Assembly (NCBI GenBank): GCA_016719605.1
Contig: JADJYW010000001.1
Location: forward strand, 1-64,000
Source: Lewinellaceae bacterium
Lineage (GTDB): Bacteria; Bacteroidota; Bacteroidia; Chitinophagales; Saprospiraceae
DNA length: 64,000 nt
Reading direction: 5' to 3'
Both the position numbers and the translations under genes were made by a program. Positions 26,580 to 34,844 of this stretch are shown here, one piece after another (within the stretch, counting starts at the first letter, position 1; every line of letters starts with the position of its first letter). The notes beneath the pieces are model-generated. The model made no database searches, had not been told where the DNA came from, and was given only the letters and a program-made list of their open reading frames with translations.

Positions 26580-28052
26580 ATGCAAGACATCAATGAGCTG
26601 ATCCGGTTATTGGAGCAGCACCAAATTCACCTTTCCCGGCCGGCCGCAACGGAGCAGGATACCGATTCATCCGTGTTTCGTTTGTTCGAGGGTATCCGGA
26701 CAGGGCAATACGCGACCGATGCCGACGCGGCATCTGATATGTTTCCCGGCGCTTCGGCCGATCATTCCGGTTATTTTGAAACGCGTACAGCATTGCGCGA
26801 AAGGCTTGCAAAGGCCATTGCGCAGTTTGTAGCCGAGTTGGAGCAGTACCCCGACGTGCAGCAGGCGCACTTCGAGTGCCAGAAACTTTGGCTCAACGTG
26901 CGCACCCTGAGCGGCCAAAATGCCGCGATGTTTGCGCTGGAACTGGCCGCACACCTGCTGCGCATCGCCGAAAAGTTTGACTTCTCCCTGCTTGGCATGG
27001 ATGTGGCCCTGTACCTGCGCTTGCAGCATTGCACCCGGGATCATAAAGGCGAATGGTGTGCCGAAGCCGATGCCAAACACCAGTATTTCCAGCAGGTGCT
27101 CGAAGCGGAGTTTCAGGCAGAAAAAATGTACACCGACCTGACGGCGCACTGCATCAACGACACCACCCCCAACGAGGAGCTGTATCGCCTGGCAAAAGCA
27201 TACTCCGATACCCTTGCTCCCCTGATGCGCAAGTACCCGGCCGCAAAAGTCCATCTGTACGGCAACCTGATCGCTCTGCACCAGTTCACGGCTTCCGGGG
27301 ATTACTCCGGCGCGTTGCACCATTGCGAAAAGGCTATCCGGTTTTTTCAGGAAAAACCCTACCGCGCCGGCGATCCGCTTCAGATATTTTACTATCAGCA
27401 ATTGCTTTGCAGCATTCATTTGCGCCACATCGAGACGGGGGAGCGCGCTGCCCGCGCCTGCCTGGAACTTTCGAACAAAAACGCCTTTAATCAATTCAAA
27501 ATCAAGGAACTGCTCCTGCTTTTGCTGGTACACGCCAAACAATACAGCAAGGCACTGGCATTGTTCTCCGAGGTGCTGTCCGATCCCCAGTTTGCATTTT
27601 TGCCCGGGTATCTCCGGGCCAACTGGACGGTTTACGAACCGTATCTGGCTTTTCTCGTGGCTACCGGCGCCGGCGCCGTGCCGTCGGGAGAACGACTTTT
27701 TGCGCCCGGGCGGCCCGGTGTGCTGGACGACACTTCGCCGGTCCTGGCATTTATTCACCTGCTCCAGCAAAAGCGGTACGACGAAGCCCGAAGCCGTGTA
27801 CCTGATCTGGAGCGCCATCTCCACACCCATGGGAGCGGTGCAGGCGCCCGGCGTTCCGCCCTCTTTTTAAACATGCTGCTGCAGATTCCGGCGGGCGATT
27901 TTCGGCGGGCCAAGGTCATCCCCCTGGCTGCCGGCTTTTTCGCAGCATTGAGAACAACCCCGCTCGCGCTGGCCAATCAGACCCGGACGCTCGAGGTAGT
28001 ACCTTGTGAAGATCTCTGGGAAATGGTACTGCAAACGCTGGATACACAGTAG
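26580..28052 (+). CDS. Large alpha-helical (TPR-like) protein of unknown function, paralogue 2
   Basis: 490 aa from ATG 26580, chosen because it aligns with the N-terminus of the paralogue at 20722; a TTG 22 codons upstream is less likely. Soluble, helical, no recognised family. Conserved blocks with the paralogue include TLSGQNAAMFALELA, IAEKFDFSLLGMDVALYLRL, RAGDPLQIFYYQQLLCSIHL and CEDLWEMVLQTLD. It is divergently transcribed from the hybrid sensor/regulator and is the last gene before the peptide/adhesin region, so it may be a regulatory target or a partner of the sensor. Confidence 0.7.
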   Translation: MQDINELIRLLEQHQIHLSRPAATEQDTDSSVFRLFEGIRTGQYATDADAASDMFPGASADHSGYFETRTALRERLAKAIAQFVAELEQYPDVQQAHFECQKLWLNVRTLSGQNAAMFALELAAHLLRIAEKFDFSLLGMDVALYLRLQHCTRDHKGEWCAEADAKHQYFQQVLEAEFQAEKMYTDLTAHCINDTTPNEELYRLAKAYSDTLAPLMRKYPAAKVHLYGNLIALHQFTASGDYSGALHHCEKAIRFFQEKPYRAGDPLQIFYYQQLLCSIHLRHIETGERAARACLELSNKNAFNQFKIKELLLLLLVHAKQYSKALALFSEVLSDPQFAFLPGYLRANWTVYEPYLAFLVATGAGAVPSGERLFAPGRPGVLDDTSPVLAFIHLLQQKRYDEARSRVPDLERHLHTHGSGAGARRSALFLNMLLQIPAGDFRRAKVIPLAAGFFAALRTTPLALANQTRTLEVVPCEDLWEMVLQTLDTQ

Positions 28053-28171
28053 CCAAGCAGCAGCACGCAGCAAAAACATACACGGGCCCACATATTTTCC
28101 GGCGCACCGATGTAACGCCCTTCCCGTTCACTTGCTTTTGCAACAACTGATAACCAGTCTCTTAGGGGTGA

Positions 28172-28255
28172 TTCAAGGGAAATGTCCCTCAAATGCCCGG
28201 GTAACAAAAATTGTATTTTTGTTATGTGTAATACTTTGCCGGACATCTACTTTTG
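28172..28255 (+). promoter_or_regulatory. Candidate control region of the 28-aa peptide gene
   Basis: TAACAAAAAT (28202-28211) and ATTTTTGTTA (28215-28224) form a perfect 10-bp dyad. A second weaker dyad, AGGGA/TCCCT, lies at 28176-28189. TACTTTTG at 28248-28255 matches the Bacteroidota -7 consensus TAnnTTTG and is 30 bp before the ATG at 28286; no good -33 element at normal spacing was seen. Confidence 0.35.
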
Positions 28256-28285
28256 TCCATCTTTTAATCTATAGTCTGTTTTCTC

Positions 28286-28372
28286 ATGAATAAACTTTAC
28301 CTGCCTGCGTACTTCGGGTACGCTCCAGTTGTCGAAAATGTAGGAGGCCTCGTGGATACTACTGCTATTTAA
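28286..28372 (+). CDS. Small peptide, 28 aa, ending VDTTAI
   Basis: ATG 28286 to TAA 28370. The product starts MNKLYLPAYFGYAP and ends VGGLVDTTAI. The main reason to call it is its resemblance to the 29-aa product at 28758: when the C-termini are aligned both end in V-D-T-T-x-[I/V] with a Gly and hydrophobics before it, but the codons for VDTT differ at synonymous positions, as expected if the peptide is under selection. It has its own strong terminator 54 bp downstream and a dyad-rich upstream region, so it looks like a free-standing tiny gene. Function unknown: a signal peptide pheromone, RiPP-like precursor, small regulator or leader peptide are all possible. Confidence 0.45.
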   Translation: MNKLYLPAYFGYAPVVENVGGLVDTTAI

Positions 28373-28426
28373 TTGTGGCAGTATCTGCGGTCGCCATAGG
28401 CATAAGACACCTGAAGCGTCCTGCTG

Positions 28427-28456
28427 GGCCGCTCCGGAAACGGAGCGGCCTTTTTT
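28427..28456 (+). terminator. Rho-independent terminator
   Basis: GGCCGCTCCG (28427-28436), tetraloop GAAA, CGGAGCGGCC (28441-28450), then six T. A perfect 10-bp GC-rich stem with a stable loop and T-tract, ending the transcript of the 28-aa peptide. Confidence 0.9.
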
Positions 28457-28523
28457 ATTTAAGTACCTGAACCGACTATCTTGAAATCAAATCTCGGTGT
28501 CTCGCTGTGCGGCACGCTCCTCG

Positions 28524-28535
28524 CCCCCCCCCCCC
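28524..28535. repeat. Homopolymer tract of 12 C
   Basis: Twelve consecutive C (28524-28535) in the non-coding stretch between the terminator at 28456 and the promoter block at 28646. Such tracts vary in length by slippage and are also prone to base-calling error. Confidence 0.6.
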
Positions 28536-28645
28536 TCGCCCCTTACCCGCTTTCCAAGTAACATACCGCAACAAAAAGAAGGGTTTTAATGTACTGAAAA
28601 CCAGTTTTTTAAAAATTCATTCTTCCTCAACGTACATACGCTAAG

Positions 28646-28703
28646 GGGGTAACGATTCCCTGTTTTCCGTTTGCAATACCCATACCCGATGGGCAGACTT
28701 TTG
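28646..28703 (+). promoter_or_regulatory. Promoter/operator block, copy A
   Basis: 28 bp (28646-28673) match 60419-60446 with one difference. They contain the semi-palindrome GGGGTAACGATTCCC and end in a -33-like TTTG (28670-28673). A second TTTG follows exactly 26 bp later (28700-28703) within GACTTTTGATTT; copy B has GACATTTGATTT at the same distance. The spacing fits a Bacteroidota sigma-A promoter (TTTG, about 22 bp, TAnnTTTG) in which TA is replaced by GA. It lies 55 bp upstream of the 29-aa peptide. Confidence 0.65.
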
Positions 28704-28757
28704 ATTTCGAAAAGCAACACATCGCTTTTTTTCTTAATCAAAAAATGCTTAATCATC

Positions 28758-28847
28758 ATGAAAAGTAAAGCAAACTTCCGTCTTCTCCTCGCTTCCGGAT
28801 CCCTGGTTCAAATGGCTGGTATCATCGTGGACACTACGATGGTTTAG
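28758..28847 (+). CDS. Small peptide, 29 aa, ending VDTTMV
   Basis: ATG 28758 to TAG 28847. It begins MKSKANFRLLLASG and ends AGIIVDTTMV, matching the C-terminal pattern of the 28-aa peptide at 28286. The basic start and hydrophobic middle could be a short export leader. It follows a duplicated promoter block by 55 bp and precedes the 142-aa gene by only 20 bp, so the two are probably co-transcribed. Too short for any homology claim; called on the shared C-terminus and context. Confidence 0.45.
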   Translation: MKSKANFRLLLASGSLVQMAGIIVDTTMV

Positions 28848-28867
28848 TCCAAAATCGGAACGCGCAG

Positions 28868-29296
28868 ATGATACAATCTAAACTTGAAAGAGTCTATCCC
28901 GCGCTGCTTCTATCGCCTCCTGTACGGGAGGTTGAGATGGAAGTAGTATTCGGGACACCGAGCAGGAACTGTTCGGGGACTGGTATATGTATGATTGCCA
29001 GCCGATTGGCACAAGGACATGCGATTCCGTGTCCGCACGCACCGGCTATAATCCACTGCGATCCGGGGCACGAATTGGTGTTCCGTTTCCGCAAACAACG
29101 CCTGACCGACAGGGTCGTGCAGACGTATTTTTCCTCAAGTATTTTTTTGGTAGAGGAGACCTTTTCCCTGCCGCAAAGACTGGTTCGTATGTGGGGGCTG
29201 CCTGTCGGCAGTATCCCGCCGGGGCGCTACATCCTGGAGGAATACTCCCGGGAGTGGCGCCTTTATTTTCCACTTCAACCGAACCAGCAGCCATGA
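28868..29296 (+). CDS. Conserved-looking cytoplasmic protein with NCSGTGIC motif, unknown function
   Basis: 142 aa, no signal peptide. The N-terminal part has VEMEVVFGTPSRNCSGTGIC (about 21-40) with two cysteines, and further cysteines in IPCPHAP and IIHCDPGHE, a possible metal or disulfide set. The C-terminal half (FSSSIFLVEETFSLPQRL, then WGLPVGSIPPGRYILEEYS) reads like a compact folded domain. It reminds me of small hypothetical proteins of other Bacteroidota that share an FGxPxxNCxGxGxC start; I cannot name a family. It sits 20 bp after the 29-aa peptide, and its TGA overlaps the next ATG (ATGA), indicating an operon. Confidence 0.6.
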   Translation: MIQSKLERVYPALLLSPPVREVEMEVVFGTPSRNCSGTGICMIASRLAQGHAIPCPHAPAIIHCDPGHELVFRFRKQRLTDRVVQTYFSSSIFLVEETFSLPQRLVRMWGLPVGSIPPGRYILEEYSREWRLYFPLQPNQQP

Positions 29297-29553
29297 TTGC
29301 ATTCATGAGATTGAACCATACGATTCAGGCCATACCAGCCGCCCGGACTTCCCAAATGTGGGGGGTATGGGCGGTTTGGTTATGTCTGACCGGCAGCGCG
29401 CAACGGTTCTTCAGAGCCGTTTTTGCTTACTGCCAGGCGCAAAAACATCGGTTCATCGCTCCCTTACAGAACTCCCTGCGTACCGGTATGCCCGATCGGG
29501 AATACCGCCGCACTACATGGGATAAAGGAAATATCCGGGAAGGACCGGATTGA
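29293..29553 (+). CDS. Hypothetical 86-aa protein, translationally coupled
   Basis: Starts at ATG 29293 in a 4-base ATGA overlap with the stop of the 142-aa gene and runs to TGA 29553. It begins MIAFMRLNHTIQAIPA, has a Trp-rich hydrophobic stretch (MWGVWAVWLCLTG, about 22-34) and a basic tail. No family recognised. The overlap is the main argument that it is real; the same frame is open upstream through the preceding gene, so chance cannot be excluded. Confidence 0.35.
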   Translation: MIAFMRLNHTIQAIPAARTSQMWGVWAVWLCLTGSAQRFFRAVFAYCQAQKHRFIAPLQNSLRTGMPDREYRRTTWDKGNIREGPD

Positions 29554-29715
29554 TTCTATACACCAGGCCTCAATCGGGCCGGACAGGCTTCAATTTTTTA
29601 ATCCTACCCTTAATTTGTTCAAAATCAATTTTTTGAAACCATCTGGCGCATTCGCTTAACGAATGAAACAAGTAGATTCAGCAAGCAGGCAGCCGGTGTC
29701 CAATCACTTTTTCTT

Positions 29716-32700
29716 ATGAAAAGTCAGCGTTTACAAAACAGTTCACCTGCAACGGTGCGCTCCCCCTGGATGGGGTGGGGCGTTTTGGCCTTTCTGTTCT
29801 GCCTGGGCAGCGCCGGCCTGCATGCACAGACCAACGAGACCTTTGCTACCGGCTCGTACATCGTCAACATGGGCGTCGTGCCCCAGACCGTCGGAAACGG
29901 CCTGAAGCCTTACGGCCTGGTCTATGATCTCGTCAAAAATTACAATGTCCCTGTCCGATGGGTCATCAACCCGGCAAAACCCAAAGACGGGATTGACTTC
30001 AGCCACAACGGCACGGACTACAAGGGCGGCCCCTTCATCATCCCGGTTGAGTACCGCTCCGCAGCGGTGAATGCCCGCATCACCTACTGGCAAGGCTTGG
30101 GGGTAGTGGGCGCCACGACCGTGTCGGCGATTACCGTCCCGGTTATTCAAACCATCGAAGCAGCACCCCGCTGGACGCTTGACGACCAGAACGGTGGTAT
30201 TGCGGAGGTGTTCCTGACAAACGCCGGCATCCCGAATACCGCATACGACTGGGTAAGCCCGCAACTGCTGGGCGCCTGCAACGACTTGTTCGTCATGCCG
30301 CACGCCGACCCCGAGTGGAGCACGCACAGCAACCTGCTTCCCTGGAACCTGACCTACAAGGGCGGTATCTGGGCCGGCTGCCACGCAGTAAGCGCTTTGG
30401 AAAATATGTTCAACCCTGCCAACCCCTCGCAGCAAACCAACTTCCTCTCCAACAAAACCGGCACAGCCGGCGGCGGCGGCCCGTACGCCGACCCCGCCAA
30501 TTCGCTGGTACTTTGGGGCGACCACGAGGACGGATCAATTCCGTACAACCTCGCCTACCCAACCGACCAGGTCATGCAGTTTATGGGCAAAACCGATCTG
30601 GCCCATCAGAACGGTTCGGAGCAAATTTTTATGCCCGTGCTGAGCAACACCTGGCGGGCGACCACAAAAATCGGATCCTGGGACCCTTCGCAGGCCGACG
30701 TACCCGGCGTTTCGCCCGGTCTGGCCGCCGTGTTGCTTTATGGCTCCGGTTTCGGCGACCCCGCCCGCGGAAAAATCCTGTACGAAGGCGGCCACAGCAT
30801 TGCCAAAGCCACCGGCCCCGACAACATAGCCGCCCAGCGTGCTTTTTTCAACTGGAGCTACTGGGCCTCTGTAGACAAAGCGCTTTCGGTAGCCGTCTCC
30901 GGTGTACCGGCCGTCCTGATCGGCGGCAATGCGTACCCCGTTTCTGCTACCGTGACCGCCAACGTTCCTTCCGGCCCGTACACCTACGAGTGGATGTCCT
31001 CTTGCGGCGGCACCTTTGCCAATCCGTCGGCAGCCTCTACAACGTTTACACCACCCGTAGTAGGAAACAATACACCCTGCGTGGTTACCTGCAAGGTGTA
31101 CGATGTCTGCGGCCGCACGGCTTTCTTTTCTGAAACCGTCACGGTGACCCCCGGGCCACGTGCTCCCATTGCCGTGGATGACAACGGCGCCATTGATGTC
31201 GACTGCTCCAATTCCGGCTCCGGCCTGACCTTGAACGTTCTGGATAACGATTCCGATCCTGATCTGGACTCCATTTCGGTGACCGGCCTGAGCGGCACAA
31301 CCGGCGGCACATGGTCTTTTCTGCCCAACGGCAATGTGACCTACACGCCGGCGGCCAACTTTACCGGCACCGCTACGGCCAACTACACGGTGTGCGATAC
31401 GACCACCCCGACACCACTTTGCGATATCGGTTCCATCTCCATCGTCGTAGGTACCCCCGATGCGGATGGTTGCTATCAGGGTACTGCTTCAGCACTGACA
31501 TCTTTTGTATTTGTCCCTACCGGCGGTACTGCCGGCTCTTCGAGCGTAGGCAATCCGGCCAACGCCGAACTCACGCCCAACTATGATCCGGAAGACAATA
31601 CGACCTACGCGGTGTTGAACAACAATACCGACATCTTGTACCTCGACTTCGGATCAGTAGTTACTTCCGGCGATTCTGTACGGATATTTTTTGCCTCCCA
31701 GACGGAGAGCAGCCAAGTGACCATTCAGGTATCGTACAGCACTACGGCCGGCGCTACCGGTCCGTTCACTTCGCTGGGAAGCAAAACTACCACATCCAAC
31801 GATCCGGGTGATGATGTTGTATACAAATTGCCGATTGGCGGCCTGCGTACGCTTCGTATTCAGCGCACCACTCCGCAAGCTGCCGAACTTTGGGTGGATG
31901 GAGCAACAATCGAAACCTGGGATTGTGCCAGTATTGCGCCGGTTGCCCAGAACGATGAAGCCTTTACCCTGGAAGATATTGCCGTAAAAATATCGGTTCT
32001 CGCCAATGATGAATCCCCGACCGGCTCGGCGCTGACCGTAACGGCGATCACGTCGGCTCCGGCAAACGGAACGGTTAGTATCAACCCCGATGGTACCATT
32101 ACCTACCTCAATACCACCGACGTCATCGGCGGCGGCACCGACAACTTCTCTTACCAGACTTGCAATGCTGAAGGCTTCTGTGCCTCGGCTTCTGTGACCG
32201 TGAACATCGAAGAAGATGGCTGCCCGGCCAATCAATACAGGGCTTTACCGTCAGTACCCGCTACGATCACGATAAATAATCCGGCATCTAATGTGGTGGA
32301 CACATACATCAAAGCAGATAGCGACGGTAACGATAACTACGGCGGTAATGACAAGATACACACCGGAAAAAAAGCTACCAATGCACGGCGCAGTCTTTTG
32401 CGTTTCGACCTGGCCGGAATACCCGGCGGATCGGTTATTCAAAGCGCGACCATGACCCTGACCCGCGTTGGCGGTGACGGGAATACGCTTTCTCTGAGTG
32501 CACACCGCCTGACAAACGCCTGGGTAGAAGGCCAGGCTACCTGGACGATCCGCCAAACGGCGACCAACTGGAGTACGCCGGGAGGTGAGTTTCTGGCATC
32601 GCCCCAGGCAACGATTACTTCCGCAGGCTCCAATGGTACCCGGGATTTTGATCTCACAACCCTGGTTCAGGGCTGGTTTAACAGCGCCTACCCGAACTAC

Positions 32701-34779
32701 GGGGTTTTGGTCAAACAAACCACCGAAGTGCTGGACAAGCGCCACGAATTTGCTTCTTCCGAAAACGGCACTGCGGGTAGCCGCCCCAAATTAGTGGTCA
32801 ACTACCTCACACCCACTGCCTGTGCGGCTATTCCTAACCGGGCGCCCATGGCCAACCCGGACAATGCCACAACGACGGCAAGCACCGCCATCAAAATCGG
32901 TGTAAAAGCCAACGACACCGACCCGGACGGCAACGCGCTCACCATCAACAGCATCGTAGGTTCCGTCACCGGTGGTACGGCTACGATCATGGGCGACAGC
33001 ATCCAGTTCACGCCGACCAACACCTTCAACGGCACCGCCACCTTCCTGTACCGCATCAGCGACGGAACACTCTTCGACACCGCCCGCGTGAACATCACGG
33101 TGAACAACGCCGCGCCGGTAGCCGTCAACGATTCGCCGGCAGCGTTCAACTCCAACACGGTGAACAACATGTTTGCTGTGCAAGGCAACGATACCAACCC
33201 CGACGGGCCCAATCCGATGACCACCCAGATCATCTCCGGCCCGGTCAACGGTTCGGCTTCTGTGTCCGGCACCAACATCCTGTACACCCCCACGACAAAC
33301 TTCTACGGCAAGGACACCATCCAGTACCGCATTTGCGAACCGGTGGACCCGAACGCATGCGACGACCCGCTGTGCGACACCGCTTTTGTGTTTATTGTGG
33401 TGAACAACCAGCCGCCGGTAACCACCCCCGATGTGGCCGTGACCAACGGCTGCCAGTCGGTTCAGATATTTGTACTGAACAATGACTCCGATCCGGAAGG
33501 ACAAGGTATAGGACTGACTATTGTCAACGTCAGTGTGCCGGCCAACGGTACCGCCGTCATAGACCCCGGCCAACAAAGTATCACCTACATTCCCACACCC
33601 GTGGCGAGTGGTCCGGTGACGATCACCTACACGGTATGCGACGACGCCGTACCCACATCGGGCTGTTCCACGCAAACGGTGACCGTAACGGTCAACAACA
33701 TGAACCCCGCTGTGAACAACCCGCCCGTGGCCGGAAACGACCTGGCGGAGGACATCACCCGCGCACAAATGGCCTTCGTGCCGGTATTAGACAATGACAA
33801 CGATCCGGAAGGCACCCCGCTGACCATCAGCCTGCCTGCCCCCAACCTGATGCCGCCTGCAAGCGGCACGGTGGCGCTGTTCGGCTCCAATCAGGTGAAA
33901 TTCACCCCGGCGGCGAACTTCCTTGGAACAGTTACCTTCAACTACCAGATTTGCGACCAGTCGCCTCCGGTGGATGTGGATTGTCCGCCCCTGGCTTCGC
34001 AATGCGTATCGGCCACAGTAACCGTCAATGTGGTGAACCAGCCGCCTGATGCATCCGACGATTTCGCCTCTACCGCCGTGAACGTGCCGAAGAATATCTT
34101 CCCGCTCGCCAACGACAGCGAACCAGACGGCGACGACATCATCCTGCAAGCCGGTGGCGCTACCACGGAAGGCGGCACTATGGTGCTGAACAACAACGGC
34201 ACACCCGCCGACCCGACCGACGACTACTACGTCTATACCCCGCAGATGGGCTTCATCGGTGTGGACACGTTTGTATATCAAATTTGCGACGACATCGTGC
34301 CGCCCCTGTGCGACAACGCCACGATCTACATTACCGTGGCCCCGCCGATTGATTTGCAACTGACCAAAACCTTCGCTCCGATGACCCCGCTCTCCATCGG
34401 GGATCCCATCACGTTCACCCTGACGCTGACGAACAACTCCAGCACGCCCGCTACCGGCGTCAATGTGCTGGATTTACTCTCTGGCAGCTACAACTACATC
34501 AGTTCCAGTGGGCCTGGCACATACGATCCAAACTTTGGTATTTGGGCAATCGGTACGGTGGCCGGCAACGCGACAGTCGTCCTGACGATTCAGGCCGAAA
34601 TCCTGGACTATGCAGCATTTCTCAACCTGACACAAGTGTACACGGCCAACCAACCGGATGCCGACTCCACCCCCGGCAACATGGGTGGCGCTCCGGCAGA
34701 AGACGACGAAGCACAGGTACAACCTGTTTGTGTGCCGCCCGCTACGCCAACGGCTATTTTCCGGCAGCAGCAACCGTGA
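29716..34779 (+). CDS. Secreted multidomain surface protein with DNRLRE, cadherin-like and DUF11 domains
   Basis: 1687 aa with a signal peptide ending near residue 38 (LAFLFCLGSAGLHAQ). Residues 39-385 are a Trp/Gly-rich region I could not assign (e.g. NYNVPVRWVINPAKPKDG and NDLFVMPHADPEW). Then: PKD/Ig-like (390-481), cadherin-like NDSDPDLD-type repeats (483-580, 740-833), a DNRLRE/CBM96-like domain (859-1031, KKATNARRSLLRFDLAGIPG and AWVEGQATW), five more cadherin-like repeats (1042-1540) and one DUF11 domain (1544-1672). It ends soon after in an ordinary sequence with no T9SS sorting domain and no HRNHL-type module, unlike its neighbours, so the C-terminus may be truncated. Likely extracellular adhesin or structural protein. 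Confidence 0.8.
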   Translation: MKSQRLQNSSPATVRSPWMGWGVLAFLFCLGSAGLHAQTNETFATGSYIVNMGVVPQTVGNGLKPYGLVYDLVKNYNVPVRWVINPAKPKDGIDFSHNGTDYKGGPFIIPVEYRSAAVNARITYWQGLGVVGATTVSAITVPVIQTIEAAPRWTLDDQNGGIAEVFLTNAGIPNTAYDWVSPQLLGACNDLFVMPHADPEWSTHSNLLPWNLTYKGGIWAGCHAVSALENMFNPANPSQQTNFLSNKTGTAGGGGPYADPANSLVLWGDHEDGSIPYNLAYPTDQVMQFMGKTDLAHQNGSEQIFMPVLSNTWRATTKIGSWDPSQADVPGVSPGLAAVLLYGSGFGDPARGKILYEGGHSIAKATGPDNIAAQRAFFNWSYWASVDKALSVAVSGVPAVLIGGNAYPVSATVTANVPSGPYTYEWMSSCGGTFANPSAASTTFTPPVVGNNTPCVVTCKVYDVCGRTAFFSETVTVTPGPRAPIAVDDNGAIDVDCSNSGSGLTLNVLDNDSDPDLDSISVTGLSGTTGGTWSFLPNGNVTYTPAANFTGTATANYTVCDTTTPTPLCDIGSISIVVGTPDADGCYQGTASALTSFVFVPTGGTAGSSSVGNPANAELTPNYDPEDNTTYAVLNNNTDILYLDFGSVVTSGDSVRIFFASQTESSQVTIQVSYSTTAGATGPFTSLGSKTTTSNDPGDDVVYKLPIGGLRTLRIQRTTPQAAELWVDGATIETWDCASIAPVAQNDEAFTLEDIAVKISVLANDESPTGSALTVTAITSAPANGTVSINPDGTITYLNTTDVIGGGTDNFSYQTCNAEGFCASASVTVNIEEDGCPANQYRALPSVPATITINNPASNVVDTYIKADSDGNDNYGGNDKIHTGKKATNARRSLLRFDLAGIPGGSVIQSATMTLTRVGGDGNTLSLSAHRLTNAWVEGQATWTIRQTATNWSTPGGEFLASPQATITSAGSNGTRDFDLTTLVQGWFNSAYPNYGVLVKQTTEVLDKRHEFASSENGTAGSRPKLVVNYLTPTACAAIPNRAPMANPDNATTTASTAIKIGVKANDTDPDGNALTINSIVGSVTGGTATIMGDSIQFTPTNTFNGTATFLYRISDGTLFDTARVNITVNNAAPVAVNDSPAAFNSNTVNNMFAVQGNDTNPDGPNPMTTQIISGPVNGSASVSGTNILYTPTTNFYGKDTIQYRICEPVDPNACDDPLCDTAFVFIVVNNQPPVTTPDVAVTNGCQSVQIFVLNNDSDPEGQGIGLTIVNVSVPANGTAVIDPGQQSITYIPTPVASGPVTITYTVCDDAVPTSGCSTQTVTVTVNNMNPAVNNPPVAGNDLAEDITRAQMAFVPVLDNDNDPEGTPLTISLPAPNLMPPASGTVALFGSNQVKFTPAANFLGTVTFNYQICDQSPPVDVDCPPLASQCVSATVTVNVVNQPPDASDDFASTAVNVPKNIFPLANDSEPDGDDIILQAGGATTEGGTMVLNNNGTPADPTDDYYVYTPQMGFIGVDTFVYQICDDIVPPLCDNATIYITVAPPIDLQLTKTFAPMTPLSIGDPITFTLTLTNNSSTPATGVNVLDLLSGSYNYISSSGPGTYDPNFGIWAIGTVAGNATVVLTIQAEILDYAAFLNLTQVYTANQPDADSTPGNMGGAPAEDDEAQVQPVCVPPATPTAIFRQQQP

Positions 34780-34844
34780 CCTGAGATATGCAAACTATTC
34801 CTTCGATTTCCAACCCATTTTGCAACAAGACAAATCGTCCCACT

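Noticed and set aside
28381..28456. Structured sequence after the 28-aa peptide considered as a tRNA or riboswitch.
   Set aside because: Only a simple terminator stem is present; no cloverleaf or known aptamer pattern was visible.
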